From an uncultured Flavobacteriaceae bacterium (GTDB lineage: Bacteria; Bacteroidota; Bacteroidia; Flavobacteriales; Flavobacteriaceae): 61,016 nt of DNA. Below, piece by piece: positions 15,710 through 23,276 of the stretch. The notes beneath the pieces are model-generated. The model saw only the letters and a list, made by a program, of their open reading frames with translations, searched no databases and was not told the origin of the DNA. The DNA lies in assembly GCA_905479475.1 (NCBI GenBank), contig CAJQMT010000027.1, positions 1 through 61,016 on the forward strand, given 5' to 3'. Position numbers and translations under genes: made by a program. Position 1 is the stretch's first letter, and every line of letters begins with the position of its first letter.

Positions 15710-18565
15710 TTATTTATTCAAATACATTTTTCTTCTTGAATACAATTCGTAAAAGGCATCGTCTTTCAAACTGTCAATAAATAAAATGGACTCTCCAGTA
15801 GATTTCATTTCAGGCCCTAAAGTTTTGTCAACATTCGGAAATTTATTGAATGAGAACACAGGTTGTTTGATTGCATATCCATCTAGCTTTGGTTTAAAAT
15901 CAAAATCTGTCACTTTGTTCTCACCTAGCATTACTTTGGTCGCATAGTTCACATAAGGCTCACCATAGGCTTTCGCAATAAAAGGAACGGTACGTGAAGC
16001 CCTTGGATTGGCTTCAATGATATATACTATATCGTTTTTGATTGCAAATTGAATATTGATCAATCCTACTGTTTTGAGTGCCACCGCAATTTTCTTCGTA
16101 TGCTCTTTTATTTGATCCATGACAAATTCTCCTAAATTAAAAGGAGGCAAAGTTGCATTGGAATCTCCTGAATGCACTCCACATGGCTCAATATGCTCCA
16201 TAATACCAATGATGTATACATTTCCATCTGCATCACAAATCGCATCTGCTTCTGCCTCAATGGCCCCTTCTAAATAATGGTCCAACAACAATTTGTTTCC
16301 TGGAATAGATCGTAGCAAACTTACTACATGCTCTTCGAGCTCTTCTTTGTTGATCACAATTTTCATTCCTTGACCTCCGAGTACATATGAAGGACGTACC
16401 AAAATTGGAAAATCTAAATTGTCCGCAATTTCAAGAGCTTCGTCTGCATTCGTAGCAGTTCCAAATTGCGGAAAAGGAATCTCTAATTGCGTCAACATGT
16501 CAGAGAAACGACCTCTGTCTTCTGCCAAATCCAAGGCTTCAAAACTAGTTCCCATGATTTTAATTCCATAAGCCTCTAATTTTTCAGCAAGTTTCAAAGC
16601 TGTTTGACCTCCAAGCTGAACGATTACACCTTCTGGCTTTTCGTGACGAATGATATCATACAAATGCTCCCAGAATACTGGTTCAAAATACAATTTGTCA
16701 GCCGTATCAAAATCAGTAGAAACCGTTTCTGGGTTACAGTTGATCATGATGGTTTCGTATCCAGCTTCTTTTGCTGCCAAAACTCCGTGTACACAACAAT
16801 AATCAAACTCAATTCCTTGTCCAATTCTATTTGGACCTGAACCGAGCACCACTACTTTTTTCTTGGCGGTAACGATGGATTCATTGTGCGCAAAAGGAGC
16901 TCCATTCTTTTTGGTCATGGTGTTTTCAAAAGTGGAATAGAAATAAGGTGTCTGCGCCTCAAATTCTGCTGCACAGGTATCTACCAATTTATATACACGA
17001 TTGATATTTAGTTCCTCTCGTTTGTTGTAAACTTCTGACTCCAAACAACCCAACATATGAGCGATTTGTCTGTCTCCGTATCCTTTTTGTTTTGCTTCCA
17101 AAAGCAAATCTTTCGACAAGGAGTCTAGTTTGTAAGTAGAAATTTCTTTTTCCAAGGCAAACAACTCCTCATATTGTTTCAAATACCACATGTCAATTTT
17201 TGTGATATCGTAGATTTTTTTCAAAGAAATCCCTGCTTTGATTGCATCATAGATGGTAAACACACGGTCCCAAGACGCATTGGTCAGTTTAGAAATGATT
17301 GTATCGTAATGCGTTTCCTCTTTCCCATCTGCTCCCAAACCATTTCGCTTGATTTCGAGTGATTGTGTTGCTTTGTGCAAGGCTTCTTGGAAAGAACGCC
17401 CAATCCCCATCACTTCTCCAACGGCTTTCATTTGCAAACCTAATGTACGATCTGCTCCTTCAAACTTATCAAAATTCCATCTCGGGATTTTTACAATGAC
17501 GTAATCCAACGTCGGTTCAAATAAAGCTGATGTGAATCCTGTAATTTGGTTGTTCAATTCATCCAAATGATATCCCAAAGCTAATTTTGTCGCCAATTTT
17601 GCAATTGGATATCCTGTAGCCTTTGATGCCAAGGCAGAAGACCGCGATACACGTGGATTGATTTCAATAGCAATGATCTCTTCTTTTTCATCTGGAGAAA
17701 CAGCAAATTGAACGTTACATCCGCCTTCAAAATCACCGATAGAGCGCATCATATGAATGGCCATATCACGCATTTTTTGGAAAGTGGAATCACTCAAAGT
17801 CATGGCAGGTGCTACAGTAATCGAATCTCCTGTGTGAATTCCCATAGGGTCCATGTTCTCAATAGAACATACAATCACAACATTGTCATTCTTATCACGT
17901 AACAACTCCAATTCGTATTCTTTCCAGCCCATCATGGCCTTGTCAATCATTACCTCGTGAATTGGAGAAATCTCCAAACCTCTGCGCAACAAATCATCAA
18001 AATCTTCTTCTTCGTACACAATTGCTGCTCCAGCTCCTCCTAAAGTAAATGAAGATCGAATACACAATGGAAAACCAAATTCTTGCGCTATTTTTTTTCC
18101 TTCTAGAAAAGAAGTAGCAGTTGCTTGTGGAGCCATACCTACTCCTATTTCTCCCATCAACTTTCGAAAGAGCTCTCTATCTTCTGTAATATTGATGGCA
18201 TCAATATCCACCCCAATCATTTTGACATTGTTGTCTTCCCAAATTCCTTTTTCATCTGCTTCAATACAAAGATTTAAAGCCGTTTGTCCCCCCATTGTCG
18301 GCAATACCGAATCAATATTTGGATGTTTAGCTAATATTTCTCGAATTGAATTGGTTGTTAGAGGTTTCAGATATACATTGTCTGCTAATGACGGATCCGT
18401 CATAATCGTTGCAGGATTCGAGTTGATCAATGTAACTTCGATTCCTTCTTCTTTCAAAGAACGAATAGATTGTGACCCTGAATAATCAAATTCACAGGCT
18501 TGACCGATAATAATTGGTCCAGAACCTATGAGTAAAACTGACTTGATGTTGTTGTTTTTTGGCAT
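15710..18565 (-). CDS. carB: Carbamoyl-phosphate synthase large subunit, without MGS domain
   Basis: A 951-residue CarB that makes carbamoyl phosphate from ammonia, bicarbonate and two ATP for pyrimidine and arginine synthesis. It opens with KSVLLIGSGPIIIGQACEFDYSG; the second synthetase half repeats the pattern at KKVVVLGSGPNRIGQGIEFDYCCVHG (about 569-594). ATP-grasp marks LCIRSSFTLGGAGAAIVY and ILVRPSYVLGGQGM are present. It ends at FYELYSRRKMYLNK, so the C-terminal MGS-like allosteric domain of E. coli CarB (1073 residues) is absent. No carA is in the window. A -7 box lies about 95 bases upstream, right after the rpmH terminator. Confidence 0.97.
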   Translation of the reverse strand: MPKNNNIKSVLLIGSGPIIIGQACEFDYSGSQSIRSLKEEGIEVTLINSNPATIMTDPSLADNVYLKPLTTNSIREILAKHPNIDSVLPTMGGQTALNLCIEADEKGIWEDNNVKMIGVDIDAINITEDRELFRKLMGEIGVGMAPQATATSFLEGKKIAQEFGFPLCIRSSFTLGGAGAAIVYEEEDFDDLLRRGLEISPIHEVMIDKAMMGWKEYELELLRDKNDNVVIVCSIENMDPMGIHTGDSITVAPAMTLSDSTFQKMRDMAIHMMRSIGDFEGGCNVQFAVSPDEKEEIIAIEINPRVSRSSALASKATGYPIAKLATKLALGYHLDELNNQITGFTSALFEPTLDYVIVKIPRWNFDKFEGADRTLGLQMKAVGEVMGIGRSFQEALHKATQSLEIKRNGLGADGKEETHYDTIISKLTNASWDRVFTIYDAIKAGISLKKIYDITKIDMWYLKQYEELFALEKEISTYKLDSLSKDLLLEAKQKGYGDRQIAHMLGCLESEVYNKREELNINRVYKLVDTCAAEFEAQTPYFYSTFENTMTKKNGAPFAHNESIVTAKKKVVVLGSGPNRIGQGIEFDYCCVHGVLAAKEAGYETIMINCNPETVSTDFDTADKLYFEPVFWEHLYDIIRHEKPEGVIVQLGGQTALKLAEKLEAYGIKIMGTSFEALDLAEDRGRFSDMLTQLEIPFPQFGTATNADEALEIADNLDFPILVRPSYVLGGQGMKIVINKEELEEHVVSLLRSIPGNKLLLDHYLEGAIEAEADAICDADGNVYIIGIMEHIEPCGVHSGDSNATLPPFNLGEFVMDQIKEHTKKIAVALKTVGLINIQFAIKNDIVYIIEANPRASRTVPFIAKAYGEPYVNYATKVMLGENKVTDFDFKPKLDGYAIKQPVFSFNKFPNVDKTLGPEMKSTGESILFIDSLKDDAFYELYSRRKMYLNK

Positions 18566-18659
18566 GCTAGTACTATTGTTTAAGTGTATTCTTGTTCGAT
18601 TGAAGCAAGCGAATCAACTTGCGTTGTTCAAACTTTGTTACTTTTTTTCTTTACTCTCG

Positions 18660-18667
18660 CAAATATA
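18660..18667 (-). promoter_or_regulatory. Candidate -7 box for carB
   Basis: TATATTTG on the leftward strand, 95 bases before the carB start and just past the rpmH terminator. There is no TTG at the expected -33 distance. Confidence 0.45.
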
Positions 18668-18670
18668 TTC

Positions 18671-18703
18671 AAAAAAAAGGTGTTGCTAAATAATAGCAAC
18701 ACC
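18671..18703 (-). terminator. Terminator of rpmH
   Basis: A 9-base perfect stem GGTGTTGCT (18679-18687)/AGCAACACC (18695-18703) with a 7-base loop is followed by eight T on the leftward strand. It separates rpmH from carB. Confidence 0.9.
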
Positions 18704-18726
18704 TTTATATATGAATTCAATATCCA

Positions 18727-18888
18727 TTATTTCTTCGGTCTTGGAGCTGAAGAAACAGAAACTCTTTTTCTCCCTTTAGCACGTCTTCTTGCTAAAACTT
18801 TACGTCCGTTCGCTGAAGCCATTCTTTCTCTGAAACCGTGTTTGTTTCTTCTTTTTCTTTTCGATGGTTGAAATGTTCTTTTACTCAT
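18727..18888 (-). CDS. rpmH: 50S ribosomal protein L34
   Basis: A 53-residue, extremely basic protein read by translating the leftward strand: [19 protein letters not shown] at the start, [20 protein letters not shown] in the middle, PRPKK at the end. This is the L34 signature in full; the Ser-Lys after Met and the C-terminal extension are common in Bacteroidetes. It has its own two-box promoter and its own terminator, so it is monocistronic. In many bacteria rpmH sits with rnpA and dnaA; here it stands beside carB. Confidence 0.97.
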   Translation of the reverse strand: MSKRTFQPSKRKRRNKHGFRERMASANGRKVLARRRAKGRKRVSVSSAPRPKK

Positions 18889-19270
18889 TGTGATATATCT
18901 TAAAAATCTTCTTAATTTTATTTATAGCTAAGGCATCTAAACCACCTACTAAAATCGTGGGCAAATATACAAAAGGTTTTGTGTCTAACAAGCTGTTTTT
19001 ACAAAAAAAAATGAAATTATTTTACTTCCTTCGCAAGGAACTAAATTTAGCAATGTCTTTTCATTGACTTTAAGTAAACACAGCAAGCTCTTCATAAATT
19101 CAGAACCATATTCTCTGTCAATCTTTCATTCTCAGCAATTCTTTCGTTGTACCATACACAAAATGTCATCTTGTCACCCCGAACTGTCTTGACGGCAGAA
19201 AACAAAGTTTGGTATTTTATTTGACTACTAAAATTTGTAAATTTTAAAAAAACAATCTAAACTATAAATT
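18889..19270. other. Gene-free stretch between rpmH and htpG
   Basis: This 382-base divergent spacer holds the rpmH promoter (18962-18991). From about 19020 to 19200 I see no open frame; a CCCGAACTGTC stretch near 19178 resembles fragments of intergenic repeats seen in Bacteroidetes, without a detectable second copy here. No clear CIRCE operator or two-box promoter was found for htpG. Confidence 0.5.
18962..18991 (-). promoter_or_regulatory. Promoter of rpmH
   Basis: On the leftward strand TTG (18991-18989), exactly 19 bases, then TATATTTG (18969-18962), 73 bases before the rpmH start. Both boxes match the Bacteroidetes consensus. Confidence 0.8.
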
Positions 19271-21184
19271 ATGGCAAAAGGAAATATCAATGTATCGGTG
19301 GAAAACATTTTTCCATTGATTAAAAAATTCTTGTATTCTGATCACGAAATCTTTTTAAGAGAGCTAGTCTCCAATGCAACAGATGCAACTTCAAAAATGA
19401 AACATTTGATTGCTATGGGAGAAGCGGAAGGCGTGGAATACGGAGCTCCAAAAATCGAAGTAATCGCTGACAAAGAAGCAAAAACACTTCGAATCATTGA
19501 CCGAGGAATTGGGATGACAGAGGAAGAAGTTGAAAAATACATCAATCAAATTGCCTTTTCTGGAGCAGAAGAATTTATTGATCAATACAAAGACAAAGTG
19601 GAAGATTCTGGAATTATTGGTCATTTTGGACTTGGTTTCTATTCTGCTTTTATGGTCGCTGACAAAGTAGATATCATCACCAAATCTTTCAAAGATGCAC
19701 CTGCTGTAAAATGGTCTTGTGATGGATCTCCAAATTACACCATTGATCCTGCTGAAAAAACTGAAAGAGGTTCAGAAATTGTGTTACACATTGCTGAGGA
19801 TTCTTTGGAATTCCTAGAAGACGCAAAAATCACGGAGCTGCTTACTAAATACAATCGTTTCAATCAAATTCCAATCAAATTTGGAACGAAGGAAGTCAAC
19901 GATCCTGAATTCACCCCTCAAACAACCAAAGACGAAGAGGGCAAAGAAACTACAGAGCCACACAAACAAATTACTGTTGACAACATCATCAACAATACAG
20001 CACCTGCCTGGACAAAAAAACCTGCAGATTTAGAGTCGGACGACTATAATTCTTTCTACAGAGAATTATATCCAATGCAGTTTGAAGAACCATTGTTCAA
20101 CATCCATTTGAATGTAGATTATCCTTTCAACTTGACAGGAATTTTATATTTCCCCAAGCTTTCTCCAAACATGGATATGCAGAAGGACAAAATTCAATTG
20201 TACCAAAATCAGGTTTTTATTACTGACAATGTGGAAGGAATTGTACCTGACTTTTTACAAATGCTCAAAGGTGTGATTGATTCACCAGACATTCCTTTGA
20301 ATGTCTCTCGTTCGTATTTACAAGCAGACGGTGCTGTGAAGAAAATTTCTGGTTATATCACAAAAAAAATTGCGGACAAATTGAGTTCTTTGTTCAAAAA
20401 CAATCGTGAAGATTTTGAACAAAAATGGAACGACATCAAAGTCATCATTGAGTACGGAATGCTCTCTGATGAAAAATTCTTTGAAAAAGCGCAAAAATTT
20501 GCCCTACTCCCTACTGTGAATGATGCTTTCTTTACGCTGGAAGAATTGAAAGAAAAAATCAAAGATCTACAAACAGACAAAGATGGCAATACCATTGTTT
20601 TGTACGCTGCGAATAAAGAAGCACAACACAGCTTCATTCAAGATGCCAAAGAAAAAGGATACGAAGTATTGTTATTGGATTCTCCAATCGTTTCTCATTT
20701 GATGCAGAAATTGGAAGGTAGCAACGAAAAATTGAAATTTACACGTGTAGATTCTGATCATATTGACAATCTTATCAAAAAAGACGATGAAAAAATCAGC
20801 AAACTTTCTGAAGAAGAAAAAGAAAGTTTGAAACCAATTATTGAGGAAAACATTCCAAAAGAAACGTATACCGTACAATTGGAAGCTTTGGACTCCAATG
20901 CCAACCCGTTTAGCATTACAGTGCCCGAATTCATGCGTAGGATGAAAGAAATGAGCCAATCTGGCGGTGGCGGTATGTTTGGAATGAACAACATGCCTGA
21001 AATGTACAACCTTGTAGTAAACACGAACAATGACTTGATCAAAGACATTTTAGATTCTAAGGATGCAAACGCTCAAAAAGAACTAATTGGACAAGCATTT
21101 GATTTGGCTAAGTTATCGCAAAACCTATTGCATGGAGAAGAATTGACAAACTTCATCAAACGCAGTTATCAAATGATCAAATAA
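19271..21184 (+). CDS. htpG: Molecular chaperone HtpG (Hsp90)
   Basis: A 637-residue bacterial Hsp90. The N-terminal GHKL ATPase domain shows ELVSNATDAT (32-41), RIIDRGIGMTEEEV and the lid GHFGLGFYSAFMVADKV. The middle domain contains the catalytic-loop region LPLNVSRSYLQ (about 339-349). A C-terminal dimerisation domain completes it. There is no C-terminal MEEVD, as expected for bacteria. It assists folding of client proteins in the cytosol. It is monocistronic, with a strong terminator directly downstream. Confidence 0.97.
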   Translation: MAKGNINVSVENIFPLIKKFLYSDHEIFLRELVSNATDATSKMKHLIAMGEAEGVEYGAPKIEVIADKEAKTLRIIDRGIGMTEEEVEKYINQIAFSGAEEFIDQYKDKVEDSGIIGHFGLGFYSAFMVADKVDIITKSFKDAPAVKWSCDGSPNYTIDPAEKTERGSEIVLHIAEDSLEFLEDAKITELLTKYNRFNQIPIKFGTKEVNDPEFTPQTTKDEEGKETTEPHKQITVDNIINNTAPAWTKKPADLESDDYNSFYRELYPMQFEEPLFNIHLNVDYPFNLTGILYFPKLSPNMDMQKDKIQLYQNQVFITDNVEGIVPDFLQMLKGVIDSPDIPLNVSRSYLQADGAVKKISGYITKKIADKLSSLFKNNREDFEQKWNDIKVIIEYGMLSDEKFFEKAQKFALLPTVNDAFFTLEELKEKIKDLQTDKDGNTIVLYAANKEAQHSFIQDAKEKGYEVLLLDSPIVSHLMQKLEGSNEKLKFTRVDSDHIDNLIKKDDEKISKLSEEEKESLKPIIEENIPKETYTVQLEALDSNANPFSITVPEFMRRMKEMSQSGGGGMFGMNNMPEMYNLVVNTNNDLIKDILDSKDANAQKELIGQAFDLAKLSQNLLHGEELTNFIKRSYQMIK

Positions 21185-21210
21185 TTTGAAACAACTTTAT
21201 TGATCATCAC

Positions 21211-21249
21211 AATGCCATCATTACTTCTTGTAGTGATGGCATTTTTTTA
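21211..21249 (+). terminator. Terminator of htpG
   Basis: Inverted repeat AATGCCATCA (21211-21220)/TGATGGCATT (21233-21242) with a short internal mismatch region, followed by a T run on the rightward strand. Confidence 0.9.
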
Positions 21250-21286
21250 GTCCAAAGAAACCGAACTTTTCGAATCTAAAAATATT

Positions 21287-21294
21287 TATCTTTG
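21287..21294 (+). promoter_or_regulatory. -7 box for the DUF4268 gene
   Basis: TATCTTTG, 20 bases before the start codon of the DUF4268 gene. No TTG at the expected -33 distance. Confidence 0.5.
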
Positions 21295-21314
21295 CGAGCT
21301 GAATATATCCACGC

Positions 21315-21758
21315 ATGTTTTCTAAAGAAGAAGCTTCGAAATTAAGAAAAGACTTTTGGGTCAGTTATGGAAAGTCTTTCCCGCGCAAATGGCTTACCTA
21401 CAATACCAAAATAAAAGATTTCAGCTTTAAGTTTTATGCTGACAACAAAACCGCTCGCGTCATGCTCGATATTGAACCTACCAGCGAAGCCCGTCGAGAA
21501 CTCTTATACGAGCAGGTGGCTGCCTTAAAAACAGTTCTAGAGGAAAGCTATCTACCTGAAATTATCTTTGATAAAAACCATTATGTTGACAATGGAAAAT
21601 GTATTTCGAGAGTTTTTGTAACACTCGATGCCAAATTCAGCATCTACAACAAAAACACCTGGGGACTGGCCTATGATTTTTTTAACCAACACATGCATCA
21701 ATTTGAATGTTGGTTTTACGAATTTGAAGATTTCATCAAACAAGCCGACCTCTCTTAA
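21315..21758 (+). CDS. DUF4268 domain protein
   Basis: A 147-residue soluble protein rich in aromatic residues, matching the DUF4268 family: FW.SYGK....RKWLTYNTKIKDFSFKFYADNKTARVMLDIEPT (about 14-57) and the late NTWGLAYDFFNQHMHQFECWFYEFEDFIK. In larger proteins this domain sits at the C terminus of predicted nucleases; here it stands alone. Function unknown. It lies between htpG and mnmE in the same direction, with its own -7 box. Confidence 0.75.
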   Translation: MFSKEEASKLRKDFWVSYGKSFPRKWLTYNTKIKDFSFKFYADNKTARVMLDIEPTSEARRELLYEQVAALKTVLEESYLPEIIFDKNHYVDNGKCISRVFVTLDAKFSIYNKNTWGLAYDFFNQHMHQFECWFYEFEDFIKQADLS

Positions 21759-21833
21759 AGACTCCCTAATTATTTATAGTGCTCGCCATCTTGTAAAAAC
21801 TAAATTTTAGAAGCTAAAAACGCTCAGAAAACA

Positions 21834-21841
21834 TATCTTTG
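21834..21841 (+). promoter_or_regulatory. -7 box immediately before mnmE
   Basis: TATCTTTG ends only 4 bases before the mnmE ATG. Transcription starting a few bases after the box would give a leaderless or nearly leaderless mRNA. No TTG at the expected -33 distance. Confidence 0.5.
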
Positions 21842-21845
21842 TCTT

Positions 21846-23237
21846 ATGAATCATCAAGATACAATTGTTGCGTTGGCAACAGCTTCTGGCATAGGAGCCA
21901 TTGCCATTATTCGTTTGTCAGGCCCTGATGCGATTGCAATTGCAGATGCCAACTTTCAATCCATTAAAGACAAAAAGTCTCTTCGTGACCAAAAGTCACA
22001 CACGCTACATCTCGGGCATATCCTAAACAACGGAAGAACCATTGATGAAGTTTTGGTGTCACTTTTTAAAAATCCGCATTCCTATACAGGAGAGGATACA
22101 GTTGAAATCTCTTGCCATGGTTCTAGCTATATACAACAAGAAATCATACAACTTTTTCTAAACAAAGGATGTCGCATGGCAGATGCTGGTGAGTTCACAC
22201 TGAGAGCTTTTCTAAATGGAAAACTAGATCTGAGTCAAGCAGAAGCTGTGGCAGATCTAATCGCTTCCGAATCAGAGGCTTCGCACAAAGTAGCAATGCA
22301 ACAAATGCGAGGCGGTTTTAGCAATGAAATTCAACTGTTAAGAGAACAATTGCTAAACTTTGCTTCTTTGATTGAATTGGAACTCGATTTTGCGGAGGAA
22401 GATGTAGAATTCGCAAATCGCGAACAATTCAAAGCTTTGATAGGGAAAATACAATTGGTTCTGAAAAGGCTGATCGATTCGTTCGCTGTCGGAAATGTCA
22501 TTAAAAATGGAATCCCAGTGGCCATTGTTGGAGAGCCCAATGTGGGAAAATCAACGTTGCTAAATGCACTCCTAAATGAAGAACGCGCCATTGTTTCAGA
22601 CATTGCTGGAACGACAAGAGACACCATCGAAGACGAAATAATTATTGACGGGGTAGCGTTTCGTTTTATAGATACTGCGGGTATACGAGACACCAAAGAT
22701 GTGGTAGAAAGTATTGGAATTCAAAAAACATTTGAAAAAATCACCCAAGCACAGGTGGTTCTCTATTTATTTGATGCAGCGCAGTCAAAAAATGGAAGTC
22801 AAAAATTCAAAATAGAAATCGAAACCCTCAAAAACAAACACCCTCAAAAACAGTTGATTGTCATAGGAAATAAAGCTGATAAAATTTCAAGCAATGAGAT
22901 GACACTTTTAAAAAGTCTAATTCCTGAGTTGATTCCGATTTCTGCCAAGGAAAAATCGGGCATCGAAACCTTGACCAACCAGCTGACTTCCTTAATCAAC
23001 ACAGGCGCTTTACACAACAACGAAACCATTGTCACCAATTCGCGCCATTACGACGCCTTGCTGAAAGCCTTGAACGAAATAAACAAGGTAGACGAAGGAA
23101 TTCAACACGGACTTTCTGGAGATTTGTTAGCGATAGACATACGAGAAGCTTTGTATTTTTTTGGATTGATTACAGGTGAAGTAACCAATGATGACTTGCT
23201 TGGCAATATTTTTGCAAATTTCTGTATTGGAAAATAG
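21846..23237 (+). CDS. mnmE: tRNA modification GTPase MnmE
   Basis: A 463-residue MnmE (TrmE). With MnmG it adds the carboxymethylaminomethyl group to U34 of certain tRNAs. The N-terminal tetrahydrofolate-binding domain (1-120) opens with DTIVALATASGIGAIAIIRLSGPDA. The G domain has G1 GEPNVGKSTLLN (about 228-239), G2 TTRDTIE, G3 DTAGIRDT and G4 GNKAD. The C-terminal helical domain ends with FCIGK, holding the conserved C-terminal Cys. Length and motifs are normal. No mnmG is in the window. Confidence 0.97.
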   Translation: MNHQDTIVALATASGIGAIAIIRLSGPDAIAIADANFQSIKDKKSLRDQKSHTLHLGHILNNGRTIDEVLVSLFKNPHSYTGEDTVEISCHGSSYIQQEIIQLFLNKGCRMADAGEFTLRAFLNGKLDLSQAEAVADLIASESEASHKVAMQQMRGGFSNEIQLLREQLLNFASLIELELDFAEEDVEFANREQFKALIGKIQLVLKRLIDSFAVGNVIKNGIPVAIVGEPNVGKSTLLNALLNEERAIVSDIAGTTRDTIEDEIIIDGVAFRFIDTAGIRDTKDVVESIGIQKTFEKITQAQVVLYLFDAAQSKNGSQKFKIEIETLKNKHPQKQLIVIGNKADKISSNEMTLLKSLIPELIPISAKEKSGIETLTNQLTSLINTGALHNNETIVTNSRHYDALLKALNEINKVDEGIQHGLSGDLLAIDIREALYFFGLITGEVTNDDLLGNIFANFCIGK

Positions 23238-23276
23238 GAGAAAAATTTTGAAATCCTCTGAGTTCATGAAGATTTA

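Noticed and set aside
22331-22696. 121-residue leftward open frame, Ser-rich
   Set aside because: Antisense to the GTPase region of mnmE.
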